NCBI GenBank assembly: GCA_003290165.1
Contig: QNQO01000546.1
Coordinates: 496,001 to 560,000, forward strand
Origin: Berberis thunbergii
Lineage: Eukaryota; Streptophyta; Magnoliopsida; Ranunculales; Berberidaceae
Direction of reading: 5' to 3'
DNA: 64,000 nucleotides
Shown here piece by piece: positions 1 to 10,937 of the stretch (position 1 is its first letter; each line of letters opens with the position of its first letter). The notes beneath the pieces were generated by a model, which saw nothing but the letters and a program-made list of their open reading frames with translations, did no database searches and had not been told where the DNA came from. The translations under genes were made by a program, and so were the position numbers.

Positions 1-733
1 CTCTAGACATATTTGGTTTATTGCAAAATACCAATTTTGAACTATATATGCATGGTGAGAAGGTAAAAAATTTTGGGGTTTTGCAATAAATCAAATATGC
101 CAAGAGTGTATCTAACCATAGGAATTGCAAAAAAAAATAAAAATTCAAAAAAAAAAAAATGGGCAGAGTCTGGAATTTGTGCATTTGCATAGCCTCGTGC
201 AAGTGTGATTTTTCCAATCACATTCTTTTGCGGTTGTATGTTTTGGAGTCGCATGTGCCATTGTGATTTCTAGTCAAGTTATTAATGCATCATATGTTGC
301 GAATGTGGTTGTATGCCTAGTAGTGGCTTCTGCGATTGTTAAAGTAGTTTTCGTAGTTCTTCCTACGTTCGCAGTCAGGAGTTTTTCTTTCATTGAATTT
401 TGGCTTTGTTTCCAATTTTTGGGTTAAATGATAAAATTTATTATATTTAATTGAATTACAATTAACTTGTAACCATTACAGAGATATAAATCATATATAA
501 ATACTAAAGAGAATCATAATTGTGAAATCATAATTCATTTATAAAACGTATAATTATTACATTTCATTAACTTCGAAGTTTACAACAATCAAAATTGTAT
601 AGATCATGTCTGAGGTTGAGTTAGAGTGATATTGTCATGTCTCTTAGACGGTTCTGTACTCACTTCCTGCACCAACCAGTACTTATTCAATGTCATCACC
701 ATCAACACTACTCATTCATCTACCACCACCAAC
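1..733. other. A/T-rich intergenic DNA, no gene seen
   Basis: No recognisable protein, RNA or repeat. The stretch is A/T-rich with short homopolymers. The last ~90 bases are CAC/CCA-rich and resemble the sequence resuming at 1779, as expected if the element at 734-1778 interrupted a CCA-rich stretch. Confidence 0.5.
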
Positions 734-1778
734 TAGGGATGGCAGTGGGGTGTTTTTTCGCGAATATTCGCTCTGCCCCGGACTGTTTGGGATGGATTGG
801 GTTTACTTTAATAGTTTTTGGGCAGTTTTGGAATCAAAATTAAATCTGTTACTATTTCAAAACAGATACGAATTTGGCTATATTTGTCCCCACGAACATC
901 CGTTTATTTTTTATAATACTAAAATACCATTTTTAAAATGGAACCCAAATCAGAAACCACACTCCAAAACTCACTTTCACGTTTCACCCTACTGTCTCTC
1001 TGCATCTCTTCCTCACAAAGACTTCACACAAATCTCTCAAGAAGAAGAAGACTCACTACAATGGCGAAGGAGCAGTGTTCTACAATGACCAAGCCCGGTT
1101 CCCCTGCCAGCCACCACATGACCCTCCGAAAGTTCAAAGAGTTCATCCAAAGTTTCAGAACAATCAGATCTGCACTTACAGAGAAGCAATCATCCACAGT
1201 CAGATCTGCACTTGCATAAAAACACTCATCCACAACCACAACAAAGAATGCCCAAGCCAGATCTGCCATCAACACCAATTCGTCCCTGTCCAAGGTATTG
1301 AACGCCCAAACCATATCTTGAACACCCAAGCTAGATCCAACCTCAACACCAATTCGTCCATGTCCAAGGTCTTGAACTCCCAAGCCAGATCTACCATCAT
1401 TGACCTGCAATATCAATTCGTCCCTGTCCAAGCAGCCAAGCTCTTGAACGCCCCAGCCAGATCTGCCATTATTGACTTGGTGAGCGAGTTCGATGACTTG
1501 GGTCGGTTGATTGTCACCAAAGTGACCTCGTATGGGTCTCTCTCAACCTTTACCTGACATTAATTCAACACTTATTCGATCAACTATGAACTATGATGTT
1601 TTTTGTTGTTTACAGTGGAAATCAGTGGAGGGGTTTTACTCTTCTTCTTCATTGTTTTTTTCAAAACAATTTAAGCAGGTCGGGGCGGATATTTGTAATC
1701 CGTAACAAGGCGGGACGAATTCGGGGATCTGTGGTCCTTTGGTGGAGTGGGGATGGATTTGCCCCGTTGCCATCCCTA
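734..1778. mobile_element. Non-autonomous hAT-like element
   Basis: The ends are inverted repeats: TAGGGATGGCAGTGGGG on the left and the complement of TAGGGATGGCAACGGGG on the right. The flanking 8-mers (ccaccaac at 726-733, caatcaac at 1779-1786) match at 6 of 8 positions, consistent with a decayed 8-bp hAT target duplication. There is no transposase. The interior holds a short open frame starting near 1062 that I do not recognise and a degenerate tandem repeat. hAT assignment rests on terminal sequence and duplication length. Confidence 0.7.
1238..1475. repeat. Degenerate ~70-bp tandem repeat inside the hAT element
   Basis: The phrase caattcgtcc(c/a)tgtccaag recurs near 1275, 1345 and 1415 with related spacers containing gccagatct(g/a)cca. 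This makes three diverged copies of a roughly 70-bp unit with no recognised product. Confidence 0.55.
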
Positions 1779-2200
1779 CAATCAACACCACCACTACCAT
1801 CATCCCTCCCCCTACCTCTACCACCAACACCACCACTACTAGTACCACCATTACCCATTTCTCAAACATCAAGAGCACCACCACCACTATCACCCATTTC
1901 CTTACCTCTACCACCAATACCAACACCAGCACCACCATCACCCTTTCTTCTACCACCACCTGCAACACTACCACTTGGAGAACCAACACCATCACCACTT
2001 GGACCACGTTGTGCTCTTCCTCGTTGTCTCTGACATGCACATACATTTGTATTAGCAGGTCACATCCTTTCTTTTGTGTCATGTGCAATACAACCTTGTC
2101 GACATTCTCGCCTTGTTCAATAAACACGTCTACCAACTCAAGAGCCTCGTCAACCAATTTGTTCTGCAATGAAAGCATTGATCTTAATAAAAACAATTAA
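1779..2200. repeat. ACC/CCA-rich low-complexity tract
   Basis: About 230 bases of imperfect ACC/CCA/CAC triplets, then ordinary sequence to 2200. It yields long frames on both strands (poly-Thr/Pro on plus, poly-Val on minus), which are composition artefacts. The minus frame from ~2190 to 2050 is less biased and may be the C-terminal tail of the PMD relic. Confidence 0.6.
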
Positions 2201-2203
2201 AAT

Positions 2204-2826
2204 TTATATTTCAAATGTTGCAAATTTGTTAAAGTATAGATCAATTATCCGATTGTGTGATATGAACAGTTGATTTCTGAAGGGATGTGTCCTAGTAATC
2301 GGTGGTTGAATGAACAAATGACTAATGTCATGAAACAACTCCAAACAGTCCTTGCTGCAATCCCATGGAAGATTCACTTGTGTACCTTGATTTTCAATTA
2401 ACACGAGATGATTCTGCTAAGTTGCAGCTAACGAAAGCATTATCTTGTGCTTCACCAAGTAGTTATGGCCAAATCGACCTCTATTTTTCATTTTGTTTGA
2501 ATGAGGGGATTTTGAATGACCCATTCCCTTCCCACCAGTCTCTTCATTCAATCTGGGAGATAGGGTTCTTCGACACTGGGGCATAACAAGCAGCCTTGGA
2601 ATCATGTAATGCTATGAAGTGGAGTTCTTCGCTTGGATTTCACATAAGGCAAATGACCTACAATACGAACGTGAAGTTTTTAAATTATAGATGAAAAATG
2701 AAAACAATTACTTGAGATGAAACTCGAGCTTAAATGACTAAATTTTACATATTCAAGAGACATCTCATCGAGATGCTCCCTAAGATTCTTGATTTCTTTA
2801 GTCACGACTCCGCTAAGTTGGGGGCA
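2204..2826 (-). pseudogene. Probable C-terminal remnant of a plant-mobile-domain (PMD/MAIN-like) gene
   Basis: Minus-strand frames here are interrupted by stops. They include pieces with a run resembling NMRGR-type motifs seen late in PMD proteins, and a segment reading WDCPQLSGVV directly at the hAT junction. Removing the 2835-5872 element and one copy of its target site joins this piece to minus-strand sequence that leads to the clear PMD N-terminal half at 6019-6900. The assignment depends on that continuity. On its own this segment is not diagnostic. It is certainly non-functional as it stands. Confidence 0.35.
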
Positions 2827-3265
2827 ATCCCACTTAGAGGTGGGCGCGATCTGGATCGATTCCAAATTTGCAAGAACCTAACTAAGTCATTTAAATTTAA
2901 TGGATCCGATCAAGTTCAGATTCCCTCATTTTGAACATTGAGACCGAACCTAACTCAAACCGTTTAGAAAAGTTTGGTTCCTACGGTTCTAAATGGTTCC
3001 AATATATTGTTTAGGTAATATTATAAATTCATCAAATGCACACAAAAATTACATAATATGCGAAATATTGCAATATAAATTTAAACATATCAAAGCATCA
3101 TACACCCATAACCCCTAGTACAGAACTGCAATGTTTCTTAATTGTGCAACACACTGCAAGTAGAAGTAGTGAAGACACCATAGTGACCCAAATGAGAGGA
3201 CTTAAAACCGCTACCAGTGCATCAATCATTTAGCTTTCAAAATCATGTTTTTGTCCACTGTCTGT

Positions 3266-3440
3266 ATTTGTTCATCTTTTCATCCAGCTTCTTGGCTTGA
3301 ACCTTTGCAATTTGAACTGGATTTGCAAGTAACTCTTCTTGAACTTTGGCCATATTTCGGCTTCTCTTTTTGGGTACCTCCTCTCTCTGAGCTTCCAATC
3401 CCTCGTACTCTTAACCAAACAACTATGAAGTGCACAAGTT
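3266..3440 (-). pseudogene. Coding-like exon of unknown origin inside the outer hAT
   Basis: On the minus strand one frame reads a charged, helix-like peptide (EEVPKKRSRNMAKVQEEL, then ANPVQIAKVQAKKLDEKMNK) ending at an in-frame stop near 3247. It looks like the C-terminus of a host protein with a coiled-coil or basic tail, with no start codon and no transposon similarity. I do not recognise the family. Capture from a host gene is an inference from its position within hAT boundaries. Confidence 0.35.
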
Positions 3441-4183
3441 AAGACCAACACAACCAACTCCATCATGAACATACCTATGAATGTCCCACACTAATGCGTG
3501 ACTAACAACTTCGCCACCCGAGGATCTTGAGGTGATTTCAAATACTTGAGGCTTGAATTCTCTCTGGTAAACAAAACCAGTATTCCAAGAACCTAACCAA
3601 TTAACAAAGAGAGGACGAATGAAACATGGGTAATGTAACAGAAGTTTGTGAGTTGAATCTGAAAGCAGAAACTCATGACATGACACAATTGAAAGACAAG
3701 AGGTAGAAATTTAAACACTTTTCTTCCCTCCAAAATTTCCTCTTCTTCCCTATTTCTTCTGTGTGTGATTAAGTTGCCTTGTTGTTGTGATGAAATAAAT
3801 ACAGCGAGGTGAAAGGGGAGGTCGAGATGGATCGTGGTTGATGGTGGTCGCGAGGTGACTGCGAGTCTGTGTGTATTGATCGATTAGTAGTAGTCACAGG
3901 GGAGAAGGGGGCTGTCATAGAAAGAGCTCGAGAGAGAAAAAGAGGCGATGAAACAGGGAGAAATCGACAGAGAGGCTGGTGATGGTGGTGACGATCGACA
4001 AAGAAGGAGGAGGTGACGATCTCTATGGTCTATTCACTGTTGGGTGAAGATGTGGTGAATAAATGGTCGCGAGTTGGAGAAGAAGCTGGTGAGTGAGAAG
4101 GAGGCCAAGGGAGAGGATGTGAGATAGGATTTTTACTTTTTAGGGTTGAAATAAATTTTTTTTACACTTCATTATATTAAAAC

Positions 4184-5665
4184 TAGGGGTGGGCACAGGA
4201 CGGGATGGGACGAGATAGACCCATTCCTATCCCATCCCGTTCATACAGGATCGGGAAGGGACATGATCAGCCACTCTTATACTGCAGTATCATATATCTG
4301 AGTGTATACTGCTCTGCAGTATCATATATCTGAGCAGTTAGAACTATCATATATTAGATTATAGCATAATCAACTAGAAGTCTAGAATACATTATGAACA
4401 TAATCAACTAGAAGTCTGAACATAATCAATTAGAATAAAAAAGTAAGGAGATTTTGCTTACCTGTCTCAATAAATTGGCAAGGGTCCCAGTAAGAGCTTC
4501 AATGTTCTTCAATATGATGTAGTATGGAAGGGGAAATGAGTCCAGATACTTTGATAATCTAACCTTGTGGTCCACAAACGATGCTTCCTAGACAAAATAA
4601 TACGCGATGGCTCAAAAGGGAGACTAATTATTTGCCTTTCCGATATATAGCCAGCATGAAAAAGAGATGTAAAATTACCATAAACTCCATGATAGATTCT
4701 TGCGGGCTATCTACTAGCAGGAATGCAACCATTCTCTTTTTATTCAAGACATCTCTGAAGCAGCGCTTCAATTTCTCCTGTGCAAGCGGATGTACTCTCT
4801 CAGAAATGATGTAAAAAGTTGATAAACCTAAGGATAGAGAGAACAAAAGATACCTTCTCGTGGAATCAACCATCAGCGATAATCAAGATTAACTGCTGCA
4901 GTGGGTTCTGACCAGAAGGAAGACACGATTTTGCTTGGGATTGGATCCGATCCGGCGAGGCTGAATGAGATCAGGAAGGCTGCTTGGGTTTTGGATCGAA
5001 GAGAAGTTGAACTTGCCGACTTAGATCTGAGCGAGAACAAGCTGGATCGAAGATGAAGACGTCTAAAAGTTGGATCAACAAGGTGTCTTCGTGGTGTGCC
5101 ATGTGCGTCGTCGTCGTGTGTGTTTTCCTGCTGCTCTTGAATCTCTCGTCGTGTGCGTCTTCTACTCTTGGATCGAACAAGGTTTTTTTGTTTCTCTTTC
5201 TCGGTTTCTCCTCTTGAATCTCTCTTCTTCGGCTTCCTTTTGTTGTTTGTTTCTTTGTTGGCTTCAGTAACCCTAAACGGCTAAACCTAAAGGAATGAGA
5301 TAACTCAGAAAAGTGAATCAAGTGATTACAAATTTACAATCCATAGATCATTAATCTAGAGATGTGTGTGAGAGATATTGAGAATTTGATATGCTAAAAT
5401 GTTATATGCATCACGAAATTTATATGGGCATCCAAATATTGCAATCCTAAAATAAATAAATAAATAAATAAAAATATTAATAATAAATATTGAAAAATTA
5501 GCTCGGGACGGGACGGAATTGGCAAGATTGAAAATCTTCATCCCATCCCATCCAATTCTAGATCGGGACAGGACGGGATCGAGATGGAATTATTCAATCC
5601 CATTAAGACCCGAAAAAATCGGGACGGGATGGGAATGGGTTCGCGAGATGGGATGCCCACCCCTA
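4184..5665. mobile_element. Inner hAT-like element with perfect 8-bp target duplication
   Basis: Starts TAGGGGTGGGCAC and ends with the complement of TAGGGGTGGGCATCCC. It is flanked by the exact 8-bp repeat attaaaac at 4176-4183 and 5666-5673. Subterminal regions are rich in GGGACGGGA-type repeats. The same family occurs at 12321-13429 in the opposite orientation. It is inserted in the outer hAT. There is no transposase. The interior (about 4440-5320) looks like minus-strand host-gene sequence with splice sites. Confidence 0.9.
4443..4885 (-). pseudogene. Captured host-gene exons, family not recognised
   Basis: Two exon-like segments lie on the minus strand inside the inner hAT. The first (about 4685-4830) contains VHPLAQEKLKRCFRDVLNKK and then LLVDSPQESIMEF, and is followed by a good donor (gtaattttac). 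The second (about 4462-4590) contains FVDHKVRLSKYLDSFPLPYY and then LKNIEALTGTLANLL, and ends at a donor (CAG|gtaagc). The region upstream to about 5310 resembles a 5' untranslated leader. Fluent, non-repetitive protein sequence with correct donors indicates a transduplicated gene fragment. I cannot name the parent gene. No complete product can be made. Confidence 0.5.
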
Positions 5666-6018
5666 ATTAAAACACATGTATAGGTGTTATACAAACAGGT
5701 TAGAACCAAACCATTTGAATACAAATATTTGAAACTGGACTCAAACAGTTCCACAATGGATCCAGATGTCTAGACCATTTCTTATTTTATACAATAAAGT
5801 CAGGATCATTTGGAGCAAAACGGTTTGATTTAGTTTGGATCTACGATTCCTCAACCCGTATGCCCACCTCTAGTCCCACTTAGCCATGGTAGGGAGACAT
5901 GTGATCATTCCACAAGGCTCAGGTTGTACCCCAAAGCCTAAAGTAATCGTATATCCAACATTAAAAAAAACACATCAATATGTTAGTTCAATATCTAAAA
6001 CACTAAAATGATAATTAA

Positions 6019-6900
6019 CTAAACAACAAAGTCTAAATATGCCTCCAAAAGCAGTAGATATCCAAATATTTGTTTGGTACCCGCTTTACTAGCACAACTA
6101 AGTTGATGATACAAGAACGTTAAAGTACCAACTCCCCATGCAAATTGTCCAACATCATCCACCTTCATCAGCAACTTCAAATATTCAATGCAAACCATTG
6201 TTCTAGTCTTATTAGCAAAGATAGTCATGCCCAAAATAAATAACAAGTAATCCTTAGCAACTTGTTGTTTCTTAAAACTAAGATTTTTTTGGACATGTTT
6301 TTGTGTTTCATTCTTTTGAATCCTCAAACCATTCACCAACAGTTGCACACATTCCTCTACCTTCATTTGACTTTTTTTCACCATAACTGGCCTACCAACA
6401 TTCGACCTTTGAGCTACACAATAGACGTCATCGATGGTGATGGTCATCTCTCCAAAAAAGAGGTGAAATGTGTTGGTCTCAGGTTGCCAACGCTTGATAA
6501 AAACACAAATGGTGACCCTATCGACAAGATCCTTACAATAGTCAATCAACAATCATAGGTCACTCTTATAGACCATTGAAATTACATCTCTCAGCTCCTC
6601 ACTCAACTTCCAAAGTGTAAAATTCTTATATTGATGTCGACATCTCAACTCTTATAATTCCTAAATACAACAAGTAATTAAAAAAAACTAGTCAATTTCC
6701 AAATAATATAAAAACAGTAAGTACTGCAGATTTTATAAACTTAAAAATATGATAATTACCTCCTCACGAGTCCAAATAGATCGAGAAGCATGACCATCAT
6801 AATCATCTAATATGGAGCCATCTTTGGGACCATCAGGATAAGAAATTTTGTCAAGTTCTTCATCTTCATAGGAACCAGATTCGATAGAAATAACCGGTTA
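6019..6900 (-). pseudogene. Plant mobile domain (PMD, MAIN-like / PP7-long-form-like) gene fragment
   Basis: PMD proteins are plant nuclear proteins of uncertain biochemical role. Many genomic copies travel with transposons. The minus frame at 6019-6552 shows the family pattern: RWQPETNTFHLFFGEMTIT then DDV, and downstream AWGVGTLTFLYHQL then GYLLLLEAY. Upstream, towards 6900, another minus frame reads DELDKISYPDGPKDGSIL-like sequence, typical of the PMD N-terminus. The two parts are in different frames or separated by a possible intron. The rest of the gene is displaced by the hAT at 2835-5872. No full-length product is possible. I read it as a decayed, transposon-associated copy. Confidence 0.7.
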
Positions 6901-8063
6901 CTCTTTATTTTAATTCTTCTCATTTCCCTCACCCTCTTTATGTTGAAACTCCACATCCCCATTACCCTTCTTATGCCCATGACCCTCACTCTTCTCATTC
7001 CCTCACCCTCCTCATCATCCCCCTCACCTCCTCCGCTTCCTTAATCTCACCAACCACACCATGTTGACTTTGCAATAGCAATAGGAGTGTTGCCACTTCA
7101 TCCGAGTCAATCAATTCATTCCCCATTTCATCATCTCTCTTTTTCATGTCTTCTTTTTCCTTCATTTTTGCAATTAATTTTTCTCTATTCTATATTCTTT
7201 ATTTTTTTTGGAAATGACATTTCTCAAAGGCGCCGTCATTGGTCATTTTTTGAGCTGGATGATCCCCACTACTACTACCACCACCACCAACCAAAAAAGA
7301 CGCAACATCTTTGTCTGTCTTTACCATACTAACCATTTAAAACAAAATGATAGAATTAAAATAAAACAAAAATAAGGCATGGAGATTTAGAGTTTGCTTG
7401 ACTTCATTGGTTTGGTTGAATGCAAAGACGAACTCACACAAAAAATAATTGAACACAAAGAAGCAAAGAAGATGACCACGCACTAAATCGTAGAGAACTG
7501 CACACCAACAAAGCCCCTTCTTGGTTAGAATCGTACAACAACACAACCTCTTAGTTCGACACAAATTGCACCCCAAAACCTCCTACTTTTTATGCGTGAA
7601 TGAGAATAGAGGGAAATAGCAGAGAGTAGAGGGAGAATGAGGGATGGAAAAGGGTGCGAAGATTCAATTTTGGGAGAGGGAAGAGACCGTTTCGTGCAAG
7701 AGAAGGGAAAAAATTCGATTTTGGGAGGGTTAAGGTTTATATTGGTGGTGTCCTTCAGAAACGTGGTGGAGTCTTTCAGAAAGTAGGGTACTGATGGTGT
7801 CCTTCAATGGAAATACCTAGTTCCATTGTCGTTGAAATTTTACAAAATTTCAAAGAAAAAATACACGAAAACATATTGAGACAAACTCAACTGCTCTCTA
7901 TCATCTTGGAATGCTCACATCACATCCACGATGGTCCATAACGAACACAATTTCCATCAAATCTAGTAGTTGACTCCCAAAAAAAATTAGTTTTGCCAAA
8001 CACTTAAAAATAGTAACATTTTTTAAAGAACATGTACAACTTTACTAGAACTAGGTGACTACA
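6901..8063. other. Intergenic DNA, no gene supported
   Basis: Mostly A/T- and pyrimidine-rich sequence. It may include the upstream region of the minus-strand PMD relic. A short direct repeat of gtgtccttca(g/a) occurs at about 7750-7810. No frame here has protein-like composition. Confidence 0.5.
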
Positions 8064-8405
8064 CACTACAAGAAAAATGCTCATTAATAGCGTTTCAAAA
8101 ACGCTATGGTAGGATACCATAGCGTTTTAAAAAATGTTGTGTCTGCCAGAGCTATAATAGATACATGGTCTATTATAGCATTTTTAAAACGCTATTGTAA
8201 GTTGACTACTATAGCATTTCTAAAACGCTATAGTAACATTATTTATAGCGTTTCTAAAACGCAATAGTAAGTCTATTATAGCGTTTTAAAAATGCTATTG
8301 TAAGTTGACTATTTATAGTATTTATAGCGTTTCTGAAATGCTATAGTAAGTCTATTATAGCGTTTTATAACATTTTAACATTTTATAACATTTTATAAGT
8401 TTTAT
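8064..8405. mobile_element. CACTA-type transposon terminus with palindromic subterminal repeats
   Basis: Begins CACTACAAGAAAAATG, a classic CACTA inverted terminal repeat. It is followed by at least six degenerate copies of a short palindrome built from atagcgttt and aaacgctat. Such arrays are where CACTA transposase accessory proteins bind in characterised families. The matching opposite end (cttgtagtg) was not found downstream within the expected range, so the element is truncated or its right end is lost. It may have included the gene fragments at 8654-18240. Confidence 0.75.
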
Positions 8406-8653
8406 TTCTAGAAAATAAAAACCCAAATGTTCCAAACACTTAAACATTTACATGAACGGAGGAAAATTAAGTAATGTAATTAATAAGATAATGTATTACA
8501 TCAAGTCACAAAATGTATCAAATAATAAAGATCAGCTCCCTGTATTACATCAAGTCACAAACATCGACCCAAAAGTTTGTACAAACTCTAAGGACAGCAA
8601 AATGAGCCCTTTTCTTATGAATGAACACCCATTTTATATGTTGTTCCTACACT
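8406..8653. other. Probable 3' flank of the psbS relic
   Basis: A/T-rich sequence between the CACTA subterminal array and the psbS stop codon. It includes a near-repeat of tgtattacatcaagtcacaaa at about 8491 and 8541. It may be psbS 3' untranslated sequence copied with the gene. Nothing else is recognised. Confidence 0.4.
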
Positions 8654-10270
8654 CTAGTCTTCTTCATCCACATTAGTAACAAACTCGCCAGTTCCAGGAT
8701 TCAATGCTGCAAAAAAAAAAGATGACAGTGAACAGCACAAGGGGCTCAAGTTCATTGATTGGCACTCCAATCTCAATGTTCAATTGTGTTGGTGCTCCCT
8801 TTCTAGTGATGATTTCACCTATCAAGGAGAAAGCAAACCCGAGTTGCGCCAATCTTCTTACAAAGAGCTCGTTTGATTTTGTGAATCCGAATAGAGGACC
8901 TTTCATAGAAGAAAAGTGTGCATCATTTTCACATAAAAAAAATAAAAATAACTAATTAAAAATAATTACCTAATGGGTTTGTAATTTACCTGCTTCTAGA
9001 AGACCAAGAGCTGATCTAAACCCTTTGCCTGGAGGGATGACTGCCTTCTCAATACTAGTGGCAGGATCGTCAACGAATTTACCTGTCATCTAGAGCACCA
9101 ATGGCTCCAAGGAGGGTAAAGAGGATAAAGAAGAGAAGAAGAGGCTCTGCTTCATAAATTGGGATCCCTGTCTCTATGTTCAACTAAGCTAGAATTCCCT
9201 TTCCAGTAATTCCCACACCCAATATAGATGCCTGCCAGGATTTGAATTCAGTAGTAACTCCAAGTATCCATGTTTATAATCACATTTTGTTTAAATTATT
9301 AGTAATTAAATAAATACAACTTTATTCAAATTTTGTTAATAGACTTTACAAGTGCTTATTAGTTGATACAAATAAACTCGATCCCACTTGTAAGTCTCGT
9401 TACGTGATTTGATACTAGTGGTACAAACAAACACTCGTGGAGTCCATATATATCACTCAACCTTATCAAGACTTCAAGTTGAACTGTATGGCTGAGTGAA
9501 CTTGACAGTCAAGATCTTACTAATTTAACCTTAATCGGAATGAATAGACTACGAATGCTAAAAACCCGTTGTTCTTGAAATTAATATCATGTTAAGTTTC
9601 ACATATTGTTCTAAAGATGTACTTTAGGATCTGTTGAAAAAATAAATCCACCTAGAAGGAAACTATCATCTTCCCCTGCAACTTGGAAATCTGTAATCCT
9701 CATGGAGCAAAATGTTTCAGATATATGCCCAATAATCACCTAATAGAGAACAAGCATTCTATAAGCACATGTTGTCAAGGCTATTCTTGTTGTTCAGTAT
9801 TATAGATATTGCATTGTTTGGTCTATATATATATACATCACAAATAAAACAACTCATAGCAACATGGCCAATGAACAACTCGTTTTTCTTTGTGAATCCA
9901 ATCCCTCCTGATGTACCGAAAATCCCATCCTCTACCTTTGGCTTTATTGCCTATAAAAAAACAAAAAGTCATCAAATTATCATAAATGTAAATATAACTG
10001 GAATGAAACAGTACAAAACATATATGAATTTGAACAAACCTGCTTCTTGGCAGGAGGGGCTTTGGTCTTAGACTTGAAGAGAGAAACAATGGAAGGCAAA
10101 GAAGTTGAGAGTTGTTGATAGTTTGTAAATGAGGAAGGAGAGAGCTCCAGTTGTGAGAATGACTTGGGTTTGACAAGTCTTTGAACCTGTAAATGGAGTA
10201 GAGAGTTTTGGTTGTCTCTCTTCAAATTCAACAACCCTGCATGGCTACTGAGCATCATAGTTTGAGCCAT
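8654..10270 (-). pseudogene. psbS: psbS (photosystem II 22-kDa protein) pseudogene
   Basis: PsbS is a thylakoid protein with two light-harvesting-like repeats. It senses lumen pH for photoprotective quenching through two conserved glutamates. Exon 1 (10040-10270) encodes the transit-peptide region from MAQTMMLSS to SKTKAPPAKK. Exon 2 (about 9870-9955) reads KPKVEDGIFGTSGG and GFTKKNELFIG. Exon 3 (about 8994-9234) reads GVGITGKGILA, a stop, then LNIETGIPIYEAEPLLL. Exon 4 reads GPLFGFTKSNELFV through LNIEIGVPINELEP. Lesions include a TAG stop after GKGILA, a 2-base deletion after GALDDR, and a frameshift in the A-run near 8709-8718 before NPGTGEFV. An abnormal ~600-base gap lies between exons 2 and 3. 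Introns are retained, so this is a DNA-level copy, not a retrocopy. Confidence 0.88.
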
Positions 10271-10554
10271 TGTTCTTGATTAATTTCAGGGAGATTGCAA
10301 AGAACATGAAGTGAAGTGAGTGGGATTTTATTGATCCAAGACACCTCTCTTCTTGGTATTTGCAGCAACCTCTCTTCTTGACAGCTCCTTCAAACATCTC
10401 TGCAAATGATCAAAATTTGAAATTTTTTATGTTCTGGCCTAAAACTAACACATACTTTCAGTACCACGATTATATCGGTGTTCTAGTGCATTTGGATGAA
10501 ATCATAAACCTTTTGAATCTTAGCTATGTGCATCAATTGAAAATTTTCTTGACT
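10271..10554. other. Junction between the psbS and ABC-transporter fragments
   Basis: The first ~90 bases could be the psbS leader on the minus strand (direct repeat cctctcttcttg). After that, A/T-rich sequence with no recognised coding potential runs to the ABC-transporter exon. Confidence 0.4.
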
Positions 10555-10937
10555 TGCCATATTGAGTCCCGACACCTTGACATCTAGCAAAGAAATCCAA
10601 GGTTTCCCTCACTGTAATTTCTCCAATGTCGAGATCATTCTGACTAATATAAGCAGAAGTTTTCCTCGGAACAAATTCATGCATTTCATGGCCATTATAG
10701 GTAATTTTCCAGAAACCTATAGTAATTAGAGAAATCAAATTAATACCATCATATATGAAGATGAAATTAATAGCTAGTATTGAGTAGGCTTTCAATGATG
10801 AAACTCAGAAAAGGCGACGAGAAGGTCTCCATATATACCTCTAGCTTTGAATCAAGCTTCCCTGCCAAAGCTAGCAGTAAGGAGGTCTTCCCAGAGCCTG
10901 GAGGACCTAATAGCAAACTCATCCTGTATATAGGCAA
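10555..10937 (-). pseudogene. PDR-type (ABCG) transporter fragment, first nucleotide-binding domain
   Basis: Full PDR transporters are ~1400-aa plasma-membrane ATP-driven pumps. Only two exon pieces of the first ATPase domain remain. The first, at 10839-10937, reads [19 protein letters not shown] and contains the Walker A motif GPPGSGKT; it ends at a donor (GAG|gtatat). The second, at about 10555-10716, starts after a good acceptor and reads [20 protein letters not shown], then YISQNDL and [15 protein letters not shown], the PDR-specific segment after Walker A. Similarity stops after GTQYG. Both exons are in the order expected on the minus strand. This is a fragment of under 10% of a gene, adjacent to psbS and PILS fragments in the same orientation. 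Confidence 0.85.

Larger units (their letters stand above)
2835..5872. mobile_element. Outer hAT-like element
   Basis: Terminal inverted repeat TAGAGGTGGGC at 2835 and its complement ending at 5872. The flanking 8-mers atcccact (2827-2834) and gtcccact (5873-5880) match at 7 of 8 positions. A second hAT (4184-5665) is nested inside, so the original element was about 1.55 kb. It sits inside the minus-strand PMD relic. No transposase is seen. The interior carries a short minus-strand coding-like exon at 3270-3440 and a purine-rich stretch at 3800-4110. Confidence 0.75.

Noticed and set aside
1739..2196. 150-186 aa frames over the ACC-rich tract on both strands
   Set aside because: Thr-rich on plus and Val-rich on minus, as expected from an ACC repeat. 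Only the last part of the minus frame could be PMD-related.
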